DNA of 64,000 bases, taken from Streptomyces umbrinus. Its GTDB lineage: Bacteria > Actinomycetota > Actinomycetes > Streptomycetales > Streptomycetaceae. The position numbers and the translations under genes are program-made. Below are positions 53,215 to 63,281 of the stretch, piece by piece. Below the pieces are notes generated by a model. It was not told the DNA's origin and made no database searches. It saw nothing but the letters and a program-made list of their open reading frames with translations. Within the stretch, counting starts at the first letter, position 1; the number at the start of each line of letters is the position of its first letter. The DNA is taken from positions 310,001 through 374,000 of the forward strand of contig NZ_JAUSZI010000002.1 in assembly GCF_030817415.1 (NCBI RefSeq), in the 5' to 3' direction.

Positions 53215-54624
53215 ATGACGCGACGCAAGGCAGTAATCATTCCCTCGGTCCTCCTCTCCCTCGGTGCCGTGGCGGTTGCCACTCCGGCCATCGGCGATGC
53301 CATGGACAAGTCATCGACTCCGGTTTCGGCCTCCGCTGGCCATGCCAAGACGTCAGCAACGGGGCGGCCCGCGGGCGGAGTGGTCGATGCCATCGAGCGC
53401 AGTGCCCACACATTGAGGACCACCGAGCCCGAAGGCAGTCTGCGGGACCTGGACGCGCTGGGCCGCATGGTCAAGGACGCCGAGGTGGTGGGTCTGGGTG
53501 AGGCCAGCCACGGATCGCAGGACTTCTTCCGCATGAAGCACCGGGTCTTCCGCTACCTGGTGGAGCAGAAGGGCTTCCGGACCTTCTCCCTTGAGCTTGC
53601 CTGGAGCAGCGGTCTGCGGCTCAACGACTACGTACTGAACGGCAAAGGCAACCTCAAGGACATAGCGAACGAGGAGTTCCAGGGGGCGTACCGGATCTGG
53701 AACAACCAGGACTACATCAACCTCATCGAGTGGATGCGGGACTACAACCGCCGGCACCCGAAGGACAAGGTGCAGTTCATGGGCAACGACATGGGCTACG
53801 CCGGGCCGGAGCTGTACGAGAAGGTGACCGACCAGGTGGCGCGCGAGTACCCGCAACTGCTGGAGCAGGTCACCGAGTTGTACCGCGGTCTGGCGCCGAC
53901 CACCGACGCCGGCACCTACAGCGAGGACTACCTGAAGCTGCCACTGGCAGAACGCCAGGAGCGGGCGGAGCGGACCGGGAAGGTGTACGAGCTGCTCCGC
54001 AAGCAGCGCCCCGGCTCCGGTGCCGACCGGCAGGAACACCTGTGGACCGTGCAGCACGCCAGGGCCATCCACCAGATGGCCAAGGGCTACTCCCTCGACA
54101 TCACCGACGAGGCCCAGGTCGCGGAGATGATGAGGCTCCGTGACCAGGTGATGGCGGAGAACGTGGCCTGGTGGAACAAGCACACCGGTGACCGGATCCT
54201 GCTGTCGGCGCACAACACGCACGTGTCGTACGACTCCTTCGACGAGCGGTATCCCAAGACCCAAGGGGCGTTCCTGCATGACGCGTTGGGCAGGAAGTAC
54301 GTCAGCATCGGCTTCAGCTTCTTCAAGGGCTCCTTCAAGGCGTTCGGCACCGACGACAACGTGATGCGCACCTACCGCGTGGGGGCCGCGAAGCCCGGCT
54401 CCAACGAGGAGACCCTGGACAAGGTCCGCCAGGACGACTACATCCTCGACATGCGCACGGTTCCCAACTCCGCGCGCGCCTGGCTGGACAAGCCGCGTGT
54501 CACCTGGAACATCGGCGCCGGGTGGCCCGACCCCGTGACGTACAAGACCGCCCTCGGCCCGGCACACGACGTCCTCATCCACCTGAACGAGATCGAGGCC
54601 ACCGAGTACCTGGGCAAGCCCTGA
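53215..54624 (+). CDS. Erythromycin-esterase-family secreted protein
   Basis: 469 residues from ATG 53215; the frame opens at 53122. Signal peptide RKAVIIPSVLLSLGAVAVAT. The Ere family motifs are present: VVGLGEASHGSQDFFRMKHR (catalytic Glu and His, residues about 90), FSLELAWSSGLRLNDYVLNG, and LLSAHNTHVSYDSF (His near residue 335). Family members hydrolyse macrolide rings or are of unknown role; secretion and length are unlike the classical cytoplasmic EreA/B. Resistance cannot be claimed from sequence. Confidence 0.85.
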   Translation: MTRRKAVIIPSVLLSLGAVAVATPAIGDAMDKSSTPVSASAGHAKTSATGRPAGGVVDAIERSAHTLRTTEPEGSLRDLDALGRMVKDAEVVGLGEASHGSQDFFRMKHRVFRYLVEQKGFRTFSLELAWSSGLRLNDYVLNGKGNLKDIANEEFQGAYRIWNNQDYINLIEWMRDYNRRHPKDKVQFMGNDMGYAGPELYEKVTDQVAREYPQLLEQVTELYRGLAPTTDAGTYSEDYLKLPLAERQERAERTGKVYELLRKQRPGSGADRQEHLWTVQHARAIHQMAKGYSLDITDEAQVAEMMRLRDQVMAENVAWWNKHTGDRILLSAHNTHVSYDSFDERYPKTQGAFLHDALGRKYVSIGFSFFKGSFKAFGTDDNVMRTYRVGAAKPGSNEETLDKVRQDDYILDMRTVPNSARAWLDKPRVTWNIGAGWPDPVTYKTALGPAHDVLIHLNEIEATEYLGKP

Positions 54625-54639
54625 CCCACAGGGTGTGGC

Positions 54640-54666
54640 GCGCGGGCGTCTTCCGGGCGCCCGCGC
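54640..54666. terminator. Hairpin terminator between convergent genes
   Basis: GCGCGGGCG (54640-54648) and CGCCCGCGC (54658-54666) form a perfect 9-bp stem with a 9-base loop just after the esterase-family stop. Confidence 0.6.
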
Positions 54667-54730
54667 CGGCCTGCGTCCGCCGAGTTCGAGTCCGAAGGCC
54701 CGAGCGTCGCTCACATCGAAGTCGGGTCTC

Positions 54731-55565
54731 TTACTGCTCCCGGCGCAGGAAGTCGACGACCAGGTCCGTAGTCGCCTGCGGCTGCTCTTCTGTGATCCAG
54801 TGGCCGCAGTCCGGGATGACCGCGTCTTCGACGTTGTCGGCGACACACCGCGGCACCTCGCCGATCCCAGGGCCGAAGGTTGCTTCGCCGCCGAAGGCCA
54901 GGACCGGCATCTGAAGCCTGCCCTGTGCGAGGAACATCCTGTTGTCGGCCGCGTCCTGGGTGAACGCCAGGAACTGGGCGAAGCTCGCTCGCATTGTGCC
55001 GGGTTGAGCGTAGAGCGCCGCATAGTGCTCGCGCTTCGCCTCGTCGAACCGCTTCGGCTCCACGGAGAGTTCGTTCCAGAAGCGGTCGAGATGGATGCGC
55101 TCGCGGCCGGCGACCAGGCGCTCCATGTCGTGACCGCCGAAGCCGAAGTGCCACATGGCCGGATCCTGGGTGTTCTGATCCCAGGGCCCGATCCCGGGCA
55201 GCGGTGCGTCGATCGCCACCCATCGGCTCACTCGCTCGGGGTGGGTGGCGACAGCTGCGAAGCCGACCATGATGCCGATGTCGTGCGTCACCAGTTCAAT
55301 CGAACGCACCCCCAGGGCGTCCAGGACACCCCCAGACGTCCGCCGCCTGGTTCTTCTTGTCGTAGCCGCCGTCAGGCTTCGACGAGAGGCCCAGCCCACG
55401 CAGGTCGGGCGCGATCACCATGTGGTCCTCGATGAGTGCACTCGCCAGATGACCCCACATGTCACCCGTTGTGCCAAAGCCGTGCAGCAGGACGACCGCT
55501 GGACCATGGCCGCCGACGCGCACGTGGATCTTGGCGACGTTGGTCTCGATCTCACGCGACTGCAT
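54731..55565 (-). pseudogene. Alpha/beta hydrolase (epoxide-hydrolase-like), frameshifted
   Basis: From ATG 55565: VAKIHVRVGGHGPAVVLLHG, FGTTGDMWGHLASALIEDHM, and LGLSSKPDGGYDKKNQAADV. The C run 55329-55333 appears one base too long. The next frame continues LDALGVRSIELVTHDIGIMV (Asp nucleophile in THDIG), and late His in DCGHWITEEQP, ending at 54731. Corrected length about 278 residues, normal. It follows a GNAT gene by 26 bases. Confidence 0.8.
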
Positions 55566-55591
55566 GCCAAACCATGGATTCCCGCCGACCG

Positions 55592-56164
55592 TCAGCTCAG
55601 GTCGAGGCGCATCAGGATGCGGGGATGACCGGCCAGTACCGAGGTGGTGTCGGCGGCGTGGGTGAACCCGGCGCGTTCGAAGTTCTTGCGGAGCCCGGCG
55701 TACGCCATCGTCATGTCGACCTTGGCCTCGCCGTTGTCGAGGGGGTAGGCCTCGATCGCCGGTGCGCCCTGGGCACGGGCGTACTCGACCGCCCCGGCGA
55801 TGAGAGCGTGCGAGATCCCCTGCTTCCGATGACCGGGGCGTACGCGGATGCACCACAGCGACCAGACCGCGAGGTCGTCGACGTGCGGGATCTTGCGGTT
55901 GCGCGCGAAGGAGGTGTCCGCGCGCGGCGCCACCGCGGCCCAGCCGACCGGCTCGTCGCCGTCGTAGGCGAGCACACCTGGAGGGGGTCCCGTACGGCAC
56001 AGCTCGGCGACGTATTCACCTCGGGCCGGCCCTCGAAGCTCGTTGTTGAGCTTGGACGGGATCCGGTGGCTCAGGCACCAGCAGACGTTGGCCCCGGGCG
56101 ACTTCGGGCCGACCAGGGTGCGGACGTCCTCGAAGACCGTAGCCGGGCGCACTTCGATCGTCAT
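55592..56164 (-). CDS. GNAT-family N-acetyltransferase
   Basis: 190 residues from ATG 56164 (MTIEVRPATVFEDVRTL). Acetyl-CoA site: VWSLWCIRVRPGHRKQGISH, ALIAGAVEYARAQGAPAIEA, with GLRKNFERAGFTHAAD after it. The PxANVCWCL segment near residue 35 is common in this streptomycete subgroup. First of a likely two-gene unit with the hydrolase. Confidence 0.85.
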   Translation of the reverse strand: MTIEVRPATVFEDVRTLVGPKSPGANVCWCLSHRIPSKLNNELRGPARGEYVAELCRTGPPPGVLAYDGDEPVGWAAVAPRADTSFARNRKIPHVDDLAVWSLWCIRVRPGHRKQGISHALIAGAVEYARAQGAPAIEAYPLDNGEAKVDMTMAYAGLRKNFERAGFTHAADTTSVLAGHPRILMRLDLS

Positions 56165-56282
56165 GGCACCACGATGGCACGGCGGGCGCGGTGACGCCGT
56201 GCGACCTTCCGGCAGCACGGCCCCGGTCCGGATCCGGTCCGAGGCCCGCCGGGTCCGGTGTCGGGCCCGCCGGACCGAGTGG

Positions 56283-56723
56283 TCAGCGAGCCTCCGGGTC
56301 CGGGTGGGCCGCGTCCCATGCCTCGTGGGAGGCGGCGATGGCCCGGCGATGGGCGATCGACCAGTCGGCGAGGGCCTTCACGAGGTGAGTCAGGCTGTGT
56401 CCCATCTCCGTCAACTCGTACTCGACCTGAGGCGGGACCGTGGGATACACCGTGCGCTTCACCAGGCCGTCGCGCTCGAGGCGGCGGACGGTGAGCGTGA
56501 GCATGCGCTGCGATATGCCGCCGGGGATGGCGCGCTGGAGCTCCTTGAACCGGCGGATGCCAGAGGCGAGTTCGACCACCACGTAGACGGACCACTTGTC
56601 ACCGAGCCGGTCCAGCACGTCCCGGACACCGCACTCGTCCTGCGGTGTGTCGCAGACGATCACGGGTACGGCTGCCGCCGGGGCGGCCGCCGGGCTGGTT
56701 ACCGCCATGTGCCCTGCTGACAT
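56283..56723 (-). CDS. HxlR-family redox-type transcriptional regulator
   Basis: 146 residues from ATG 56723 with AAGGAGG seven bases upstream. Winged HTH of the HxlR type: VRDVLDRLGDKWSVYVVVEL, GIRRFKELQRAIPGGISQRM, and LTVRRLERDGLVKRTVYPTV. Two cysteines (VIVCDTPQDECGV) just before the HTH could act as a redox switch, as in HypR/YodB-type regulators. Divergent from a QorB-like reductase. Confidence 0.9.
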   Translation of the reverse strand: MSAGHMAVTSPAAAPAAAVPVIVCDTPQDECGVRDVLDRLGDKWSVYVVVELASGIRRFKELQRAIPGGISQRMLTLTVRRLERDGLVKRTVYPTVPPQVEYELTEMGHSLTHLVKALADWSIAHRRAIAASHEAWDAAHPDPEAR

Positions 56724-56747
56724 GAAAGTGCCTCCTTATGCGATCGA

Positions 56748-56769
56748 GTTCCTCCGCTGAGGATGGAAC
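56748..56769. promoter_or_regulatory. Candidate HxlR operator in the divergent promoter
   Basis: GTTCC (56748-56752) and GGAAC (56765-56769) flank TCCTC-cgct-GAGGA (56750-56763), a compound dyad between the HxlR and reductase starts. Confidence 0.35.
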
Positions 56770-56793
56770 CACACAGCTCAGGAGGGACTTCCC

Positions 56794-57621
56794 ATGATCC
56801 TGCTCACCGGCGCCGCCGGGGCACTCGGAAAACTCGTCGCCCAGCGACTGGCCGTACGCGACGACGTGGTGCTCGGCACCCGCACACCCCGTTCCGCGGG
56901 CGAGCGCCGCGTCGACTTCGACGACCCTGCATCGCTCGACTTCACAGGTGTGGGCACCCTGTTGCTGATCTCCGCAGGATTCGGCGAGGACGACGTGGTC
57001 GTCGCCCGTCACGACGCGGCCATCACGGCAGCCGAGAAGGCGGGTGTGCGGCACGTCGTCTACACCAGCCTGAGCGGCGACGGCGACCACCTCGCCTACG
57101 CGCTCCCCCATCGCTGGACCGAACGCAGAATCCGGCAGAGCAGCTTGGAGTGGACGATCCTGCGCAATGGCCTGTACGCCGAGTTCCTCGCCGCCATCGC
57201 CGCCCCGGGCCCCGACGGGGCCATCACCGCGCCACTGGGCTCGGGGCGTCTGGCCGCCGTCGCCCGCGCGGATCTCGCGGAAGTGGCCGCTCGCGTGGTG
57301 AGCGCCCCGGAGCAGCACGCGGGCCGAACGTACGAGCTTGTCGGCGAGGAAGCCCTCGGCGGTTCGGAGCTGGCGGCTGCGGCCGACGGCTCCTACGAGC
57401 CCGGCTCACTCGCCCGAGCCCGGGAAACGATCGCTGCGGCCGGAGAGGCGCTGCCCTATCAGTTGCCGATGCTGGTGGGGACGTACTCGGCGATCGCGGC
57501 CGGCTTCCTGGACGGGACGGGCATCGAACTCAACGCGCTGCGCGGGCTGTTGGAGCGGGAGCCGCGGTCCGCTCTGGAGGCGTACGCGGCCTCGGTCGGC
57601 GCGGCCCGCTCGGCGGCGTAG
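56794..57621 (+). CDS. NAD(P)-binding reductase, QorB/NmrA-like (SDR a5)
   Basis: 275 residues from ATG 56794 (CAGGAGGGAC upstream). N-terminal Rossmann site MILLTGAAGALGKLVAQRLA, GVRHVVYTSLSGDGDHLAYA, and the substrate domain RNGLYAEFLAAIAAPGPDGA. The pairing with a divergent HxlR gene copies the ytfG(qorB)/ytfH arrangement of quinone-response systems. Likely a quinone or electrophile reductase. Confidence 0.88.
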   Translation: MILLTGAAGALGKLVAQRLAVRDDVVLGTRTPRSAGERRVDFDDPASLDFTGVGTLLLISAGFGEDDVVVARHDAAITAAEKAGVRHVVYTSLSGDGDHLAYALPHRWTERRIRQSSLEWTILRNGLYAEFLAAIAAPGPDGAITAPLGSGRLAAVARADLAEVAARVVSAPEQHAGRTYELVGEEALGGSELAAAADGSYEPGSLARARETIAAAGEALPYQLPMLVGTYSAIAAGFLDGTGIELNALRGLLEREPRSALEAYAASVGAARSAA

Positions 57622-57696
57622 ACGAATCCGCGCCGACATCGTCCCGCCTCAACGGCCGTTCCCCCGCAGTGCTGTCGGGGAACCGCCGCGTCGACG

Positions 57697-58415
57697 TCAG
57701 ACCGAGGTGTCCTGGGTGAAGTGGTCGGCGATGAGTTCGGCGACCATGATCACGGTGACGTTGGTGGCCACGGCGGGGACGTCGGGCAGGATCGAGGCGT
57801 CGACCACTCTGAGGCCGGACACTCCTCGCACACATCCGCGGAAGTCCACGACGGCGTGAGCGTCGGTGTCGGGCCCCATGGGCGCGGTGGCATACAGGCG
57901 GTGCGGGTACGGCTTGACGTGGGCGCGCAGGTACGCGGCCACGTCTGTGTCCGTTGTGACGGCGGGGCCGGGGGCGATTTCGTTGAGGCCCGGTGAGCGC
58001 ATCGGGGCGGTGTCAGCGAGCTCCCGGCCGAGAGCGATCGCCTCCGTCATCTTGTGCATGTCCTCGGGGTCGTCGAGCAGGCCGGGGCGGGACGGCCGGG
58101 TCTGTGCTTGCCAGTTGGAGGGTGACGTGGGCGTCGGGTTCAGGGCGAGTGACGGAGATCAGGAAGCCGAGTCCGCTGCCGTGCGGGTAGGCGTCGGACC
58201 GTACGAGGTGGCTCGGAGCGATCTGCAGGTCGAGTTCGTCGGCTCGGGCGAGCGAGCTGCGCGTCGTCAGCAGGACCGAGACCGGGGGCGTGGTCGCACC
58301 GAGTTGTTCGGCCCCCGCGCTGAACAGCACGCAGGCGCAGGGGTGTTCACGCAGACGGCGGCCGACCGGCGGATGGGTGACGACGTCGACGCCAAGCCGC
58401 TTGCTCCCGATGGCC
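57697..58415 (-). pseudogene. C-terminal remnant of a GMC-family oxidoreductase, with a frameshift
   Basis: In one frame: GVDVVTHPPVGRRLREHPCA, LGATTPPVSVLLTTRSSLAR, and ELDLQIAPSHLVRSDAYPHG. An extra C near 58090 shifts to LLDDPEDMHKMTEAIALGRE, then HRLYATAPMGPDTDAHAVVD (catalytic His region) and VDASILPDVPAVATNVTVIM, ending at 57697. The N-terminal FAD domain (about 280 residues) is absent. The upstream limit is approximate. Confidence 0.7.
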
Positions 58416-58592
58416 GACGGCGTCACCCTCGCTCGCAAGCGGTAGCCCTGAGGCTGCGGCCGACCCCGACAGGGGCGTACGCGCGCCCACATCCCGATCA
58501 CTCTGAGAGCGCCCGCCGGTGGGTCCTGCCTGCGGGCGCGGTTCGCTCAACTGCAGTTCGCCTGCCCAAGGAAGTGGGAGGGCGTCGTCGGG

Positions 58593-59315
58593 CTAGCGGC
58601 GGGCCAGGCCGTCGACCATCAGGGCGAGGGTGAAGTCGAACCGGTCGTGGCCCTCGCCGGCGGTGAGCTCGGCGGCGTGGCGGGTGGTGTGCGGGAAGGT
58701 CTCGGCAGGCAGGGCGGCAAACCGGCGTAGCAGTTCGTCGCGGTCGTGGACCCAGACGGCGTCGTCATCTGCTGATCTCTGGCGCGCGATCGACACCTCG
58801 AGGCAGTAGGCGGCCACATACAGCAAAAGGGCGTCGATCGCCCAGGCGGCGGCCTGAGGGGCGACGCCGCCGGCGAGCAGGATGGCCAGCATTCCTTCGC
58901 TGACGCGCACGGTCTCGAGGTCGGTGGGGGCCATGGCGAGCGCGGCACGGGAGATTCCGGGGTACTTCAGGTACTGGTCGCGGATCTGGGCGCACACACA
59001 GCGGACCTGCTCCCGCCAGGCCGCGGGGTCGGGCTCGGGCAGTACGAGCTCGGCGCACAGCCGTCCGATGAGCAGCTCGTCGAGGTCGGCCTTGTTCACC
59101 ACGTGGGCGTAGAGCGAGGCGGGTCCGGTGTCGAGCGCTCCGGCCAGTCGGCGCATGGTCAGTGCCTCGTAGCCCTCTGTGGCGATGACGCCCAGAGCGG
59201 TGTCGATGACCTGCTCCACGGTGATCGGGGCCTTGCGGCGCCGCGGCCTGGGGCTTGCTTCGGCCTCGGGGTTCGGCGGCTGGTGGCGCGCCGCGCGTCG
59301 CTCTCTCGGGTTCAC
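58593..59315 (-). CDS. TetR-family regulator with TetR_C-type ligand domain
   Basis: 240 residues from GTG 59315. After a basic N-terminus (RPRRRKAPITVEQVIDTALG), the HTH reads GYEALTMRRLAGALDTGPAS, with LYAHVVNKADLDELLIGRLC. The C-terminal domain resembles TetR_C1 (tetracycline-repressor type). Divergent from the FAD monooxygenase at 59372; two GAAC-N3-GTTC palindromes lie between them. Confidence 0.9.
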   Translation of the reverse strand: MNPRERRAARHQPPNPEAEASPRPRRRKAPITVEQVIDTALGVIATEGYEALTMRRLAGALDTGPASLYAHVVNKADLDELLIGRLCAELVLPEPDPAAWREQVRCVCAQIRDQYLKYPGISRAALAMAPTDLETVRVSEGMLAILLAGGVAPQAAAWAIDALLLYVAAYCLEVSIARQRSADDDAVWVHDRDELLRRFAALPAETFPHTTRHAAELTAGEGHDRFDFTLALMVDGLARR

Positions 59316-59321
59316 GGAGTC

Positions 59322-59365
59322 ATCATAGCTTGACTCGAACAGCGTTCGTAGATAGAACGGTGTTC
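59322..59365. promoter_or_regulatory. Divergent promoters with two TetR-type palindromes
   Basis: CGAAC-AGC-GTTCG (59336-59348) and GAAC-GGT-GTTC (59355-59365). On the plus strand TTGACT (59330) and TAGAAC (59353) are 17 bases apart, so transcription starts near the GTG 59366/ATG 59372. On the minus strand TATGAT ends six bases before the TetR GTG. Both transcripts look leaderless or nearly so. Confidence 0.65.
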
Positions 59366-59371
59366 GTGACG

Positions 59372-61036
<1,665 letters not shown>

Positions 61037-61106
61037 ACCCCTGTCCGTGTCTCCCTCGACAGCCATCGGGCGCGTCTCTCCCAGGGCACCTTCATAGGAT
61101 CCTGGC

Positions 61107-61640
61107 GTGTTCAACTTCGGGATCGAAACCTACCGGCCCCAATGGCTGAACGGTCGCTCTGCGATCGTGGCGGGCCACGGCCGGCAGCTGCGCGCACTCA
61201 TCGGCCGACCGTTGACCCGCGCCTGGCTGGTCTGGGACGTCCAGGACAACGAGTGGTTCTCCGACTGCCCCGTCCTGCTCGACTTCACCGGTGAACAGGT
61301 CGAGATCAACCACCGGAAGTTCGACGACGTCTCGATCACCTGGAACACGGTCGATCCCCACCAGCCGGTCAGATGGCCCGGCTTCGATCTCCAGTGGCGG
61401 TCCGACATGCGCCGCGAGCTGCACGCCCTCGAAGGCCAGGCCCTTCAGGACGTCGAGCTCCTCGAATGGACCGGCACAGACATGGCCCAGGGAACAGTCG
61501 CTGTCAGCTTTCGCTTCCCCCACAGCCAACTGACCATCGCCAACGCCCTCGACGAGAACGAGCTGGCCTTCGGGCCACCCGAGTCGCCCTACCGGCGTCA
61601 CTCACTGCACCAGAACACCCGCCCAGGACAAGGCCGGTAG
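61107..61640 (+). CDS. Unknown cytoplasmic protein
   Basis: 177 residues from GTG 61107 (AGGATCC upstream). No motif recognised: NGRSAIVAGHGRQLRALIGR, WDVQDNEWFSDCPVLLDFTG, and FRFPHSQLTIANALDENELA. No signal peptide or membrane helix. Gene-like composition. Confidence 0.6.
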   Translation: MFNFGIETYRPQWLNGRSAIVAGHGRQLRALIGRPLTRAWLVWDVQDNEWFSDCPVLLDFTGEQVEINHRKFDDVSITWNTVDPHQPVRWPGFDLQWRSDMRRELHALEGQALQDVELLEWTGTDMAQGTVAVSFRFPHSQLTIANALDENELAFGPPESPYRRHSLHQNTRPGQGR

Positions 61641-61670
61641 GCCCCCATACGAGCATGACAACATGCGATC

Positions 61671-62126
61671 ATGCCCGTCCCGCACCCCAACGGGGAGTAC
61701 GCGATCACCGCGATGTACTCGGTCCCCGATGACGCCTGGTACCTGGAACTGGATCTCGTTGCCGGGCAACGAACTCTTGTGACCGCGATCGTCCCTGACG
61801 AGGACCCGGCTCGGGAGCCGACGGTGTGTTTCGACCCCGGCGGGCAACACGTCGACGTCTCGTACGAGGTCATGCGGTGGTTCATGGACCAGGTCGACGA
61901 GGAGGTCCGCACGTCCCGCGCCTGGATGCTGCTGCGGCCCGAACTCGTCGAGGCCATTTACCGATTGCGCCAGGAGTACATGGGTGTCGTCGACGATGAC
62001 GACTTTCCTGATGTCCTGACAGAGGTGCGCGTCGCGGTCCCCGCGGCCGACCTCCCGGCCGTTCTTGCGGCCGCCTTCGGGCGGAAGCCCGACGGAACCA
62101 CCTTGGACCATCCAGGGCGTGTTTGA
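61671..62126 (+). CDS. Unknown small acidic protein
   Basis: 151 residues. ITAMYSVPDDAWYLELDLVA, DPAREPTVCFDPGGQHVDVS, and YRLRQEYMGVVDDDDFPDVL are notable. I do not recognise the family; it follows the unknown gene at 61107 by 30 bases and may be co-transcribed. Confidence 0.6.
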   Translation: MPVPHPNGEYAITAMYSVPDDAWYLELDLVAGQRTLVTAIVPDEDPAREPTVCFDPGGQHVDVSYEVMRWFMDQVDEEVRTSRAWMLLRPELVEAIYRLRQEYMGVVDDDDFPDVLTEVRVAVPAADLPAVLAAAFGRKPDGTTLDHPGRV

Positions 62127-62191
62127 GATGTGGGCTCGGTGCGGGTCGGTGCTGGTCATGATCCGATCGCTGCGGTGTTCCGGACCGTTTC

Positions 62192-63130
62192 TCAGCCGAT
62201 CCGCCAGGGACGGAGCTTCTCGGGGTTTCGCACCGCCCAGATGTGTCTGATCCGGTCGCCCGCGAGCTCGAACGCGAACACGGTAGCGATGTCGCCGTCC
62301 TGCCGTGCCACCAGGCCGGGCAGGCCGTTGACCGTGCACTCCAGGAATGTCGTGCGGTGGCCCGACACACGGGCGATCTCGGCGTAGGCATGTGCGATCT
62401 GCTCACCGCCCACGATCGGGAGCAGATGGGTGACGGCCAGGCCGCCGCCGTCGGCGGTCGCGGTGGCATCGGGGTCGAGCAGGCTGATCAGGGCATCGAT
62501 GTCCTTGGCCTGCCATGCCGTTCTGAACTGCCTGACGATCCTGGCCTGCCCGGCACTCGGGCCCGCCGGGGACTGCGCGGTGCGGACGCGCCGTCGGGCG
62601 GACGAGGCCAGTTGGCGGCACGCCGCCGGAGTGCGGCCGACGATCTCGGCGACCTCACCGAAGGGGTAGCGGAAGACGTCGTGCAGGACGAACGCGACGC
62701 GCTCGGCCGGGGCCATCGAATCGAGGACGACCAGGAACGCCATCGTCACCGACTCGTCCAGGGTGACCCGGTCGGCCGGGTCGATGTCACCGGCGCCGGA
62801 GCGCCCGGTGATCCACTCCGTGGGCTCCGGCAGCGGTTCCGGGATCCAGTCGCCCACGTACGTCTCCCGCCTGGCCCGCGCCGAGCCGAGCAGGTTCAGA
62901 CAGATACGGCTGGCGACCGTCATCAGCCAGGCACCGGGCGACTCGATGGCCTGCCGCTCCTGTGCGGACATGGCGTACCAGCGGGCGTAGGTCTCCTGCA
63001 CGACGTCCTCGGCGTCGGCAAGGGACCCGAGGAGTCGATAGCCGAGGTTGATCAACTGGCGCCGCTCGCTCATGATCGCGCTGAGGCCCGGATCGCTGTG
63101 GTCGTCGCCTGGCTCGGCTCTGCTCGTCAT
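62192..63130 (-). CDS. ECF41-type sigma factor with SnoaL-like C-terminal domain
   Basis: 312 residues. Sigma region 2 INLGYRLLGSLADAEDVVQE and TYARW; region 4 PAERVAFVLHDVFRYPFGEV then AEIVGRTPAACRQLASSARR. Family ECF41 signatures: VGDWIPEPLPEP in the linker, DGGGLAVT, and the C-terminal NPEKLRPW. The fused SnoaL-like domain acts as a built-in anti-sigma in this family. ECF41 genes usually lie next to a SnoaL or CMD oxidoreductase gene; here the divergent SnoaL-LUD gene fits. Confidence 0.92.
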   Translation of the reverse strand: MTSRAEPGDDHSDPGLSAIMSERRQLINLGYRLLGSLADAEDVVQETYARWYAMSAQERQAIESPGAWLMTVASRICLNLLGSARARRETYVGDWIPEPLPEPTEWITGRSGAGDIDPADRVTLDESVTMAFLVVLDSMAPAERVAFVLHDVFRYPFGEVAEIVGRTPAACRQLASSARRRVRTAQSPAGPSAGQARIVRQFRTAWQAKDIDALISLLDPDATATADGGGLAVTHLLPIVGGEQIAHAYAEIARVSGHRTTFLECTVNGLPGLVARQDGDIATVFAFELAGDRIRHIWAVRNPEKLRPWRIG

Positions 63131-63153
63131 GGTCCGGCGGTCTCCCTCGCTCG

Positions 63154-63261
63154 GTTCTGTCGCCTCTACCCGTTACGACAGAACAGCTCGCCGGAATGTG
63201 AGGTCGCCGCGCCACCTCACATTCCGCAGGGCTGCGTTGTCGTACCGGTGAGGACGACAAC
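63154..63261. promoter_or_regulatory. Three inverted repeats in the ECF41/SnoaL-LUD intergenic region
   Basis: GTTCTGTCG (63154-63162)/CGACAGAAC (63176-63184); a 13-bp pair CGGAATGTGAGGT (63192-63204)/complement (63214-63226); and GTTGTCGT (63236-63243)/ACGACAAC (63254-63261). TGTCG recurs and could belong to ECF41-type -35 elements in both directions. Confidence 0.45.
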
Positions 63262-63281
63262 AGGACCGAGAGGTGATTCCG

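Noticed and set aside
53200..53215. TATAGC just before ATG 53215 as a promoter
   Set aside because: It ends one base before the ATG, so the transcript would start inside the gene; no -35 at proper distance.
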